From Chloropicon primus (lineage: Eukaryota > Chlorophyta > Chloropicophyceae > Chloropicales > Chloropicaceae), in the NCBI GenBank assembly GCA_023205875.1, contig CP060765.1, positions 372,001-436,000 on the forward strand: a stretch of 64,000 nucleotides of DNA. The letters are read 5' to 3'. The position numbers and the translations under genes were made by a program. The notes below the pieces were generated by a model, which saw only the letters and a program-made list of their open reading frames with translations, was not told the DNA's origin and ran no database searches. Positions 38,395 through 47,860 of this stretch are shown one piece after another (positions within the stretch are counted from its first letter, which is position 1; each line of letters begins with the position of its first letter).

Positions 38395-40170
38395 TTAGAT
38401 TTTGGCTTCTTCCATCTTCTTCTCCACCTCCTCCGTCTTTGGGGCGGGGGCATCATCGGTCGGCTTCATCGCCGGGAAGAGCAAAACTTCCTTGATGTTG
38501 ATCTGGTCGGTCAAAAGCATCGTGAGCCTGTCCACGCCCATTCCCCAGCCGGCGGTTGGAGGCAATCCGTATTCCAAAGCCGTGCAGAAGTTCTCGTCGA
38601 TCAGCTGGGCCTCGTCATCTCCCATGGCCTTGGCGTCGGCCTGGCCAGAAAACAGCTGCCTCTGCACGATCGGGTCGTTCAACTCGGTGTAAGCGTTGCA
38701 CAGCTCCCTCGTGTTCACGAAGAGCTCAAACCTCTCGGTCAGGCCTGGCTTGGATCTGTGGTACTTTGCGAGCGGGGACATGATCTGAGGGTGGTCGCAG
38801 ATGAAGGTTGGGTTCATGCACTTGGACTCCAAGTACTCGGCGACGAACTCGTCGATCAGCCTTGCCGTGGTGTGAGGCGGGGTGCATTCCAGACCCCTGG
38901 CCTTAAGCTCCTTGATCAGGTACTGGCGAGTCTCCTCCGAGTCCAGTGGGAGCGGGACGTCGATTCCGTGCTCCTTGAGACCATCGAGCATCGAGATCCT
39001 CTTGAACGGAGGGCTGAAGTCGATCTCCACGGGATCCTGGTCGTGGCCGTTGGCGTGGTACTGGACCTTGTAGGACCCGGTCACCTGCAAGACGAGCTGA
39101 GAGACCATCTCCTCCGTCATGTCCATCAAGTCGTGGTAGTCGGCGTAAGCCTGGTAGAACTCCATCGTGGTGAACTCGGGGTTGTGCGTCATGTCGATTC
39201 CCTCGTTCCTAAACTGCCTGCCGATCTCGTACACCCTGTCCATGCCTCCGACGACGAGCATCTTCAAGTAGAGCTCCGGGGCCACCCTCATGAACAGGTC
39301 CATGTTGAGGTCGTTGTGATGGGTGACGAAAGGCTTGGCGGTGGCTCCTCCGGCGATCATGTTCATCATCGGGGTCTCGACCTCGATGAACTCCCTCTGG
39401 TCCAGGAACGAGCGCATGAATTGGATGATCTTCGACCTGGCGATGAAGGTATCCCTGCTCTTGGCGTTGATCATGAGGTCCAAGTACCTCTGGCGATACC
39501 TGGTCTCCTGGTCCGTGAAGCCGACCTTGGTGGAGGGTGGCATGTGCAAGCAAGGGGAAAGGACGACCATCTCCTTGACGAAAATACTGAGCTCTCCCCT
39601 CTTGGACTTTCCTGGCACTCCGACCACCCCAAGGATGTCACCCCTCCTCGTCTCGCTGTTGATCAAGTGGAACTCCTCCTCCGACTTGTCAAACGACCTG
39701 AGGTCGCTTATCGCCTGGACCTTCATTCCTTGGCCCTGGATGTCATAAAAGTGGAGCTTGGACCCGGAAGAACGCTTGATGAGAATCCTCCCAGCGATGG
39801 ACACCGTCACGTCGCCCAAATGCTCCCCGTCCCCCATGGCATCCGCATACTTTGCGATGTAGTCTCTGACCGACAAGTCAACATGGAACTTGTGAGGGTA
39901 AGGGTTCTTGTTGTCCGCCTTCTTCCCCTCGATGTACTTGAGCCTGTTGGCGTGGTACTGCGCCGGATCCAGGTCCTCCTCGTCCGCCTGCTTCTTCTTC
40001 GCCCCACCCTGTGGCTTGGCTGCCTTGGCTGCCGCCTTCTCCGCCTGCTCCTTGGCCTTCTTCGCGGCCTTCTGCCTCTTCTTGAACTCACTCTTGCTCA
40101 AAGGCTCTCCGTTCTCATCCTTCAAGTCCTTGTCGTACTTCTCCGGAAGCACCCAACCGGAGTCCGCCAT
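38395..40170 (-). CDS. LysRS: Lysyl-tRNA synthetase, class II, cytosolic type
   Basis: A 591-residue single-exon enzyme that charges tRNA-Lys. The amino terminus is a lysine-rich helix ([20 protein letters not shown]) typical of eukaryotic LysRS, which binds tRNA unspecifically. The OB-fold anticodon domain starts near residue 115 ([19 protein letters not shown]). Motif 1 lies near [21 protein letters not shown] within the catalytic core, motif 2 is [21 protein letters not shown], and motif 3 is [14 protein letters not shown]. No organelle leader. The two E2F-like sites at 40336-40377 lie in the spacer shared with the SENP8-like gene. Confidence 0.95.
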   Translation of the reverse strand: MADSGWVLPEKYDKDLKDENGEPLSKSEFKKRQKAAKKAKEQAEKAAAKAAKPQGGAKKKQADEEDLDPAQYHANRLKYIEGKKADNKNPYPHKFHVDLSVRDYIAKYADAMGDGEHLGDVTVSIAGRILIKRSSGSKLHFYDIQGQGMKVQAISDLRSFDKSEEEFHLINSETRRGDILGVVGVPGKSKRGELSIFVKEMVVLSPCLHMPPSTKVGFTDQETRYRQRYLDLMINAKSRDTFIARSKIIQFMRSFLDQREFIEVETPMMNMIAGGATAKPFVTHHNDLNMDLFMRVAPELYLKMLVVGGMDRVYEIGRQFRNEGIDMTHNPEFTTMEFYQAYADYHDLMDMTEEMVSQLVLQVTGSYKVQYHANGHDQDPVEIDFSPPFKRISMLDGLKEHGIDVPLPLDSEETRQYLIKELKARGLECTPPHTTARLIDEFVAEYLESKCMNPTFICDHPQIMSPLAKYHRSKPGLTERFELFVNTRELCNAYTELNDPIVQRQLFSGQADAKAMGDDEAQLIDENFCTALEYGLPPTAGWGMGVDRLTMLLTDQINIKEVLLFPAMKPTDDAPAPKTEEVEKKMEEAKI

Positions 40171-40678
40171 CGCTCAAACAAACACACAAGCACAAGCACA
40201 CACACACACACCAAACGCACACCTCGTCAACACAACACAAGAGACCACTACGACGGTGGCCTATTGCCTAACTCAATCCCCAACTTGCTCCCTTCTCTCT
40301 CCTTGTCTGCGCTCCTCTTCTCTCGAGCCGTCACAATTTGGCGGGAGAGTAACGTCATATGCGAAATTGGCGGGAGAGGCCCGATTTTTTCTTCTCGTTT
40401 TTGGTTTTCAGCAGCGCAAAGACAAAGAGGGAGAGGAGTGTGGAGGTGGGACGAGCGGAGCGGTGCGAAGCGCGTCGTTTTGCCACGAGATAAGATAAGA
40501 TAAGTTTGATCCTTCTCTCTTAAACGATGATTCGATAGCGCCATTGAGGAGAGAGTCATCCATCCAAGCTGTGGAGCTCCCTGTTGTTGTGGTGGGCTTC
40601 CTCACCCTTTTAACGGATTCGATTGGGGCTCCTCTAACCTAATGGATGGATAGATGGAGTAGAGAGAGAGAGAGAGAG
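40171..40678. promoter_or_regulatory. Divergent promoter LysRS / SENP8-like with paired E2F-like sites
   Basis: ATTTGGCGGGAGA at 40336-40348 and AAATTGGCGGGAGA at 40364-40377 are direct repeats fitting the E2F consensus. A (CA)n run lies at 40187-40211, GATAAGATAAGATAAG at 40490-40504, and a GA run at 40661-40679 reaches the next ATG. Confidence 0.5.
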
Positions 40679-41596
40679 ATGGAGGAGAGCGGTGACAGCA
40701 GAGTCGTGCTGGACTATGGGGACATCCTTCTGAGGAGGGGGGACGTCCTTTCCCTCATGGAAGGGGAGTGGCTGAACGACCAGGTCATCAGCTTCTACTT
40801 CGAGTACCTGAAGACGAGCTCCAAGTTCAGCAACCTCCTCGGGGTGGAGCTCTTGCACACTTCCCTCGTTCACCTGATCTCCTGCATGCCTGACCAGGAC
40901 CAGGTCGACATGATACTGGAGCCCCTCGCGTTGGCTCAAAAGGACCTCGTCTTTGCCGCGGTGAACGACAGCGAGGACACGAGCCAACCAGACAGCGGTT
41001 CGCACTGGTCGCTGCTGGTCTGCGAGAGGACGAGGGGAGCCTTTTCCTTCTACCATTTCGATTCCATGGGAGGTGAGTCAGACAAGCAAAGCAATCGATC
41101 TCGCCAACTCGCCAACTCTGACTCTCTCCTCTTTTTCTCTTTTCCAGACTCCAATCGGGCGCCAGCGCTTGCGCTTGCGGCAAAGTTGCGGGGGCACCTG
41201 GGATCGGGAGGCAGCCTGGAGAGCGTTTCGGAGATACCAAGGCAAACAAACTGCCACGACTGTGGCGTGTACGTTCTCGCTGTGGCGGAAGCCATCCTGA
41301 AAGAGCGCGAAGGAACGCACGATGTGCCCTGTTGCGAATCGTTCCAAAGAGAACTATCGGCGGGCGACGGAGCCGAGGACCTGGCGCGCAGGGTGGAAGG
41401 GATGCGTGAGGACGTCGTGAAGCTGATCAACAGGCTGTCCCTGCGAGGGCGGGATTCATCGCCATCATCATGGTTTGGTTTTGTTCACGGTGAACGCACG
41501 AACAAAGGACCCGGAGAGCATGAGCGAGGTGAGCCTCGATTGCCGTGGTCATCTTCATGTTCTGCAGTGGGCTCGAAGCCAGGGTCCACCTTGTGA
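40679..41596 (+). CDS. SENP8/NEDP1-like cysteine protease (ULP1 family)
   Basis: Two exons, 40679-41072 and 41148-41596, 280 residues; the 75-nt intron is a multiple of three, so the frame also reads through it. The catalytic set is complete: H109 (GSHWSLLV), D128 (YHFDSM), Q164 (RQTN) and C170 (NCHDCGVYV). The early DVLSLMEGEWLNDQVISFYF and MILEPLALAQKDLVFAAVND stretches fit SENP8 (NEDP1), which processes NEDD8 and removes it from cullins, better than SUMO proteases. The carboxy-terminal ~55 residues after INRLSLRGRDSS read into the ankyrin-fragment DNA in another frame and look like an acquired tail. The start at 40679 follows a GA run; an ATG at 40646 is also in frame. Confidence 0.87.
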   Translation: MEESGDSRVVLDYGDILLRRGDVLSLMEGEWLNDQVISFYFEYLKTSSKFSNLLGVELLHTSLVHLISCMPDQDQVDMILEPLALAQKDLVFAAVNDSEDTSQPDSGSHWSLLVCERTRGAFSFYHFDSMGGESDKQSNRSRQLANSDSLLFFSFPDSNRAPALALAAKLRGHLGSGGSLESVSEIPRQTNCHDCGVYVLAVAEAILKEREGTHDVPCCESFQRELSAGDGAEDLARRVEGMREDVVKLINRLSLRGRDSSPSSWFGFVHGERTNKGPGEHERGEPRLPWSSSCSAVGSKPGSTL

Positions 41597-41759
41597 TTGG
41601 AACGAAGAGACTTGTTGGAAGGCAGCTCGAGGAGGTCACCTTGATGTTCTGCAGTGGGCTCGAAGCCAGGATCCGTCTTGCCCTTGGAACCCAAAAGAGT
41701 GCAAAGAGGTGGCAATGTGGCGTCCGGGCATCTTCAGGTGGATTCAGAACAATTCTTAA
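41508..41759 (+). pseudogene. 3' fragment of an ankyrin-type repeat gene
   Basis: In a frame different from the protease tail, this stretch codes GHLHVLQWARSQGPPCDWNE, GGHLDVLQWARSQDPSCPWN and ends FRWIQNNS at a TAA. These are the last two to three repeats and the terminus of the family represented at 6496, 7885 and 16889, closest to the last. No F-box part and no start are present. It overlaps the 3' end of the SENP8-like CDS. It is a host gene relic, probably left by duplication and truncation; expression as a short peptide cannot be excluded. Confidence 0.75.
41740..41756. repeat. 17-nt direct repeat, copy 1
   Basis: GGATTCAGAACAATTCT, identical to 43197-43213. The pair brackets the CHK-like kinase gene. 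Upstream bases (CATC..CAGG) are also similar. Confidence 0.8.
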
Positions 41760-41879
41760 TCATGTTGTTGCCTGTCACGAACCCCGGCGTTACTCTGTCC
41801 TTGCCCTCGCTGGTCCCTTCAAGCCCAAGCCTTATATCCCATCGCCATCGATCGATTGAAACGGCTCAAGCTGGCGACG

Positions 41880-43148
41880 ATGGCGCTGGACCCGCCGAGT
41901 GGTGGCGTTCCTTGCGCGGAGGAGCTCCAAGCAGACGATGGAGCTGCGCTGGTCAAGGTGTTGGCCCACAAGACGGGAGCCTACGCGTGCGGGGAGTTCC
42001 GCATCCTCGAGGGCGGCTTGAGCGGCGCCGCGCTCCTGCAATGCGAACTCCGGTGCAGAGATGGCGTCAAGAACACCGAGGTGGTCAAGGCTGTGGTGGT
42101 GAAGGTGACGACGGAGTCGTCCTCGGCGAAGGGGAAGCAGCTGGCGCTGTGGCGGGAGGCCAAATTCTACGAGGCGGCGGCGGCGGCCTCGCTCGACCCG
42201 GAGGTGCTCCGCATTCCCGAGGTGCTCCACGCCGTGTGCTGCCCTGAGACGGGACGGAAACTGGTTGTCCTGGAGGACCTCAGCGGTACTCACGTCCAGG
42301 CCGGACTCCTTTACGGCAAGGGGAGCCCGCTCAATTGGAGCTGCAACCTCGACGAGGCCCTCGCGCGCTTCGGCTCGTCACAATCGAAAGCTTTGGTGGA
42401 GCCAACGGAGCTCACCGAGAGAGCGTTCGTGGCAGCGGCTGCGATGCACGCAAGGTATTGGATGGACGCCGAGGCGCTGCGGGAGCATGCCCACTGGCTT
42501 CGGGGCGCTGGGTGGGTGACGGCCCTCGACGAGGCCCTCGAGGGCCGGGCGGAGTGGGAGGCTATGCAGCGCCAGGCTTCAGACGGGTGGGCCTCGGTGA
42601 GAGCGAGCGTGGGCACTGGTGGGGTTGCGTGGGACGAGCGCGTGGTGGCATTGATGGATGCCTCTATTGCCAGTATCAGCTGGGAGAGGTTCCAAGGGGA
42701 TATTCAGCGGAGGCCTTGGACATTGGTTCACGGCGACTTCCACCCGGCGAACGCGATGGCGAGCGTCGAGACTGGCGAGCTCAAGTGGCTGGATTTCGAG
42801 CTCGTGGGTATCGGCAGCGGGCCGCAAGACTTGGCGCAGTTTGTCATCTCGCACATGGACGCTGAGACGCGCAGGGGCTGCGAGCGAAGGCTCGTCGAGC
42901 GGTACCACGCGGCGCTGGAGAAGGGGGGGCTGAACACCACCGGCGCCGATACTGGTGGTGCGGCGTACTCGTACGAGCAGTGCTGGTCGGAGTATGTTAG
43001 CGGCGGCACGGAGCGGTGGGTGTGGCTGCTCGCGGTGCTGGCTGGCGTGTGCCCCGCTCCAATGGTGCAGTACTTCCACGACCAGCTCTGTGCCTTTGCG
43101 TGCGACCACGGCGTGACGGCGAGCAATGTCGGCATGCCTCGCGTCTAG
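41880..43148 (+). CDS. CHK/EcKinase-like (aminoglycoside phosphotransferase fold) kinase
   Basis: A 422-residue single-exon kinase of the choline-kinase/aminoglycoside phosphotransferase fold. The nucleotide-binding lobe has LSGAALLQCEL and VVVKVTTE. A family segment KLVVLEDLSG follows. The Brenner motif is WTLVHGDFHPANAM (catalytic Asp and Asn) and the metal Asp is in LKWLDFELVGIG, followed by GPQDLAQFVISHM. This places it near the CHK-kinase-like/ecdysteroid-kinase-like group. Substrate unknown. The first ATG is at 41880. Arg codons are mostly CGN, unlike the AGG-rich neighbours, and the gene sits between two short direct repeats, so it may be a later arrival. That is an inference. Confidence 0.8.
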   Translation: MALDPPSGGVPCAEELQADDGAALVKVLAHKTGAYACGEFRILEGGLSGAALLQCELRCRDGVKNTEVVKAVVVKVTTESSSAKGKQLALWREAKFYEAAAAASLDPEVLRIPEVLHAVCCPETGRKLVVLEDLSGTHVQAGLLYGKGSPLNWSCNLDEALARFGSSQSKALVEPTELTERAFVAAAAMHARYWMDAEALREHAHWLRGAGWVTALDEALEGRAEWEAMQRQASDGWASVRASVGTGGVAWDERVVALMDASIASISWERFQGDIQRRPWTLVHGDFHPANAMASVETGELKWLDFELVGIGSGPQDLAQFVISHMDAETRRGCERRLVERYHAALEKGGLNTTGADTGGAAYSYEQCWSEYVSGGTERWVWLLAVLAGVCPAPMVQYFHDQLCAFACDHGVTASNVGMPRV

Positions 43149-43196
43149 AATCCCAGAGAGAGAAGGCGGAAACAAGACCAGGACATCGCCAGGGTT

Positions 43197-43213
43197 GGAT
43201 TCAGAACAATTCT
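43197..43213. repeat. 17-nt direct repeat, copy 2
   Basis: GGATTCAGAACAATTCT. Read in the appropriate frame it gives GWIQNNS, as at the end of the ankyrin fragment, so it may be a second ankyrin-terminus relic rather than a target-site duplication. Confidence 0.75.
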
Positions 43214-43254
43214 CAAGTACTTTACTATAGACGCGATGTGAAGAAGTCGAGCGA

Positions 43255-43551
43255 GGAGTATTCGTAGCACCAACAGATGATCCCCAACCAACCAACCAAC
43301 CAAGACCCTAATCGATCTGTGTTTTGTTTCTGTTTTCGTGTGTCATGCTCTGCGAAATTATGATGTCCTTCCTCCTCTCTCCTCCCTCTCCTGGAGGTGA
43401 GGTGGAGGTAACGGAGTATTCGTAGCACCAACAGATGATCCCCAACCAACCGAGACCCTAATCGATCTGTTTCTGTTTCTGTTTCTGTTTCTGTTTTCGT
43501 GTCATGCTCTGTGATTATGATGTCCTTCCTCTCCCTCTCCTGGAGGTAACG
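43255..43551. repeat. Tandem duplication, period 158 bp
   Basis: GGAGTATTCGTAGCACCAAC begins at 43255 and 43413. Both units contain (CCAA)n, GACCCTAATCGATCTG, a TTTCTG run and a CTCTCCTGGAGGT end. They differ by small insertions within the simple-sequence parts. Confidence 0.9.
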
Positions 43552-43584
43552 CCCCGGCTCCCTCCACTTCTCTATTTTAGAAAG

Positions 43585-45285
43585 ATGGCTGGTGCTGGCG
43601 GTTGCCTCCTGCGCTTTGGCCGCGAGGGCGTGCCGCGGCGGGAGGTGCGAGGGCGTCCACAGCGGGAGGCAGGAGGCAGAAAGGTCCTCGCCAAGGCGGA
43701 TGGTCTCGAACGCGGCGCCGTGGTGTTCACCTCGGAAGAGATCGCGGAAGCCACAGGGGGTCGAGTGGAAAGGGGAGGGGAACCAGGGGTCATTATCACA
43801 GATAGCAGAGGAGCAAGGGCTGGGACGTGGTTCCTTGGCATTCGAGGGGACCGCTACGACGGCAGGGACTTCGCATTGGACGCCCTCGCGAGGGGATGCG
43901 CTGGTGTGGTCCTCGAGACGGAGTCGGAGGCCGAGATCCAGGAATTCGTCAGCAGGTAGGTTTCGATGCGCTTGCTCGTAGGTTACACCACCTCCCTGAC
44001 CCTTTGAGCCTCTTTCGCTTTTCGGGAATGGCGCAGCATGGGCGACGGGGCGAATGCTGGACTGGTGTCCGTGGCTGGAAGCTCGGGGGGGCTGGCCACA
44101 CTGCATGATTTGGCGCGGAGCGTCCGGAGGGAGTATCCAGGGAAGGTTGTGGGTATCACCGGTTCTTGTGGGAAGACCACCACCAGGTCGATGGTCTCCC
44201 ACCTTCTGAGGGGGATGCGGGGCGAGGGGGCCGTGCACGAGACGGAGGGGAACAACAACAACCTGATTGGGGTCCCCCTGACCATCCTCAAGCTCCCTTC
44301 GGAGGCGGGTTTCTGCGTGCTGGAGCTGGGCATGGATCGGTTCGGGGAGATCAGGCAGCTGGGGTCGATTTGCGAGCCAGGCGTCAGGGTTGTGACGAAC
44401 GTTGGCCTTGCCCACCTCGAAGGGGTCGGCGGGACCATCGAGGGCGTGGCAGATGCCAAAGCAGAGCTCCTTGAGGGCGCAAGGCCGGGAGACGTCTGCG
44501 TGTTGAATGCGGATGATGCCCACGTCTCCAAGATGGCTCCGCCGCGGGGGGTGGACAGGATCTCGTTTGGGAGAGGCGAGCACTGCGACGTCAGGATCCT
44601 GGGAAGCCGGGCGAGTGGGGAGGATGGCATGAGGTCCCGATTGACTTTCAGCGTCCGGGGGAAGGGCGAGGTGCTTTGCGAGGTCTGCCAGCCCGGACAC
44701 CGGAACGTGGCGGAGAACGCCGCCGCCGCCGTGGCAACTCTCCTGGCCCTTGAAGTGGATTTCGACCTTCCGACCTTGAGGCGGGGCTTGTCGACTTTCT
44801 CGTCCCCGCTGCAGGTGGGCAGGGGCAGGGCGAGGGAGTACTTTTTCCAGGGCAGGGCCATCGCCGTCATCGACGAGACCTACAACTCCAACCCCACGAG
44901 CCTCCTTGCTGCGCTGGATACCTTGTGCGAGAGCGGGGGGGAGGGAAGCAGGAGGCACGCCGTCCTCGGGGACATGCTTGAGCTTGGGGAGGCCTCTGAC
45001 CACCACCACTCCGTGGTGCTGAGCAGGTGTCTGAGCGACGAGACCATCGACACGGTCACGCTCGTGGGCGATCGTTTTGGGGACGCCCTGGAGAGAATGA
45101 GGGCGGAGGAAGGCAAGTCCTCTGCCGGCGAACGAAGCGTTCGTTGGTTCTCGGATCCAATCGAAGCGGCCTCTGTCGTCGTCGCCCATTGCGAGGACGG
45201 CGACGTGGTCCTCGTCAAGGGGAGTCGGGGCATGGCCATGGAGGGTTTCTTCCACTCGAGCGTCGGTCTTATCGGTGGACTCTAG
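43585..45285 (+). CDS. murF: UDP-MurNAc-tripeptide:D-Ala-D-Ala ligase (MurF)
   Basis: Two exons, 43585-43955 and 44037-45285, 539 residues; intron 81 nt. MurF adds D-Ala-D-Ala to the UDP-MurNAc-tripeptide, the last cytoplasmic step of the peptidoglycan stem. The first ~45 residues are Arg-rich with few acids (RFGREGVPRREVRGRPQREA) and look like a plastid leader. The MurF amino domain follows (FTSEEIAEATGGRVERGG, ITDSRGARAGTWFLGIRGDR). The ATP loop is VVGITGSCGKTTTR near residue 168, then ETEGNNNNLIGVPLT, the MurF signature. LELGMDRFGEI and TNVGLAHLEG are also present; the carboxy domain has YNSNPTSLLAALDTL. Its presence implies a peptidoglycan layer or relic pathway in the plastid. Confidence 0.93.
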
Positions 45286-45632
45286 TAGGCACCAGCTCGT
45301 CCATCTGTGCGCGCGTGTATGAATAGTATTGTATATTGTGTAGGGTAAAAATACTCAAAGTCAAGCCAAAACCTTGGCCTCGGTCGCCGTCATCCATCAG
45401 CCTCTCTCACCAGCCCGGGTACCCAGGCAAAGAAACAGAGAACGAGAGAGAATGAGAGAGAGAGAGAGAGAGAGAGAAGAGACTAAGAGAATGGGAGCAC
45501 ATCATACACTTGTGGCCCGATTCCCCCTTGCCCCTCCCTCCTCCCAATCCCTCCTCCTCCTCTCAGGTCATCATGATCATCATCATGCTTGAAGCGCGTT
45601 ACTCTGGAGACCAGCACTGCGGAGTGGAGAAG
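45286..45632. other. Spacer MurF / PDAT with (GA)n
   Basis: 347 nt. A GA-rich run at 45437-45480 lies 150 nt before the PDAT start. No gene. Confidence 0.5.
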
Positions 45633-47801
45633 ATGGCGCCTCGCCGGAGGAGGAAGGGGAAGGCCAAGGAGGAGGAGGAGGAGGGGAAGGAGGAGGGAGG
45701 GAGGTCGGCGACTTGGTTGCCGCAATGGTTGGTCGGGAGGAAGACGCCCGAGTCTGTCCAGTTCATGTCGGACAGGACGCGACGCAAGTTGGCTATCCCT
45801 GCGTTGATCCTCGTCGTCGCCATACTCTTCTCGTCCCCTCAAGACTTCGAGTTGGACTTCGACCCCGTGGAGGAGATCTCGAAAGTGGGCGACTCGTTCG
45901 CGAATCAGTGGAAGGAGCTGGCGAGGCTGGCCCCTGGCGTTCCGGACTTCTCGTTTGACGCCGCTTTCTTTTCCATGATCAAGGACTCTGCGATGCTGAC
46001 AGACACGAAGCGGCCAGGCCAGGAGGCCAAGGAGCGAGGGCTGAGGAAGTCCTATCCGATCGTGATCATCCCTGGGGCGACGACGACTGGGCTGGAGATT
46101 TGGAAGGGGAAGGCTTGCGCGAAAGCTTATTTCAAGCAGCGCTTGTGGGGTTCCATGACCATGTTCTCATCCTTTGCTTCGATGGACGGGGCTTGCTGGC
46201 TGGAGCACATCTCCATGAACCTGTCGACCGGGTTGGACCCCGATGACATCACAGTGAGGCCTGCGGAGGGTCTCAGCAACGTGGAGTACTTCATGCCAGG
46301 GTTTGGAATTTGGGCCCAGGTCGTGGAGAGCTTAGCGGACATCGGTTACGACAACTCGGACTTGTACGTGCACCCCTACGACTGGAGGATGGACGCCCTG
46401 AGGTTGCAGAAGAGGGATGGCCTGCTGACTCGGATGAAGCACACCTTCGAGTCCTCCTTCGAAGGTGAGTGATTGGCAAACACGCAATTCGTTTCTCCCC
46501 CCGACACACGCACGCACACAGGCGGCGAAAAAAGCCAGGTTCCAGCTCCCGGAATGAATCTTCAAAGCGTGTGTTCTGGGTTCCTGAAAACTTGGCTACA
46601 ACAATTCCCTCGGGCGCAATACCTATTCCTCCCTGTTCGCGATTGACTTGGTGGAAGAACTCCCGGCACATCATCATGACCCCGCGAGTATTATTTTTCT
46701 CCTTCATCTGGATTTTGCTGACTCCCAAGCTTGGAATATCCTTGCCCCCCTCGTCTCGGTGCATTGGCCTCGCGATTCGCAGTGCACAACAAGCCGGCCT
46801 GCGTCCTGACGCACTCTTACGGTGACACGCTCATGCGTTACTTTATGTCCTGGGTGGAGAGCGACGAGGGCGGCAAAGGGGGAAGAGGCTGGGTGGACAA
46901 ATACATCCACCGATACGTGAACATCGGTGGTCCCACGCTGGGGGTCCCGAAAGTCGTGACCGCTTTGCTATCGGGTGACACCTCCGACTCCATCTGGCTG
47001 CCTGATTTTGGGGCATTCCTCACGGACAGGTCGGTCCTCTCCAAGAGCGGCAGGTCGCTGTGGTTCAGGAGCATGAGTTCGGGATCGGCCATGCTTCCTC
47101 ACGGGGGGGAGGAGATCTGGGGCAAGCCACCGCACGAAACGTTCTTGTGTATCTCAGGGCCAGGCGCAGAAAAGTTTGGGAAGAGAAGCAGTGAGGGCTG
47201 CGTTCCATACACGACGACAGAGAGCATCGAATTGATGTTCAAGCGGAGTGGGGAGGAGACTCGATCCATGTGGGAGGCTGATCGCACCACCTGGGGCGAG
47301 GCCCTGGTCGAGCCTTTGCCCCTGAGCAAGAATCTCAAGATATACTGTCTGTACGGCGTGGGCGTCGATACAGAGAGAGCCTACAACTACCGGTACGACG
47401 CCAAGAATGACAAGCTGGAGACGGACTCCATCATTTTCACCGATGGCGACGGCACAGGTGAGTTACTCGCGCGGGGATCGAATGGAATTGCATTGCATCG
47501 GATCGGATCGGGTTGGACTGACTTCTCCCTTTCTTTCGTTCCAGTGCCGTTGATAAGCTTGGGTTACATGTGCGCAAAGGGTTGGAAGACCAAGAAGTTG
47601 AATCCGTCTGGAGTCAAGGTGACCACGAGGGAGTACCAGCACAAACCCGCGACGTTGAGCCTCAGGGGCGGCCCCGGGACGTCGGATCACGTGAACATCT
47701 TGCTGAACGCGGAGGTCATTGGGGATATCCTTGAGATCGCTGCCGGGATCGATGTCCAGGAAAGGATCGTTTCCAACATACACGATGTACAATCAATGTA
47801 G
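45633..47801 (+). CDS. PDAT: Phospholipid:diacylglycerol acyltransferase (PDAT/LRO1)
   Basis: Three exons, 45633-46464, 46783-47457 and 47545-47801, 587 residues; introns 318 and 87 nt, both phase 1. It moves an acyl chain from a phospholipid to diacylglycerol, making triacylglycerol without acyl-CoA. A basic leader (MAPRRRRKGKAKEEEEEG) precedes one membrane segment near residues 52-68 (LAIPALILVVAIL), so the catalytic part faces the ER lumen. Family marks: IVIIPGATTTGLEIWKG, the lid CWLEHISMNLSTGLDPDD, YDWRMDALRL, the serine motif ACVLTHSYGDTLMRYFMSW, YVNIGGPTLGVPK, and the acid DGDGTVPL restored by the second splice. SYG replaces the usual SMG after the catalytic His-Ser. Confidence 0.93.
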
Positions 47802-47860
47802 AATCACACGTACACACGCACGCACACACACACACGCGCGCGCGCGTTTTTGTTTGTAGT

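Larger units (their letters stand above)
43149..43584. other. Spacer with 158-bp duplication before MurF
   Basis: No gene. It holds the second 17-nt repeat copy (43197-43213) and the tandem duplication at 43255-43551. Confidence 0.6.
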
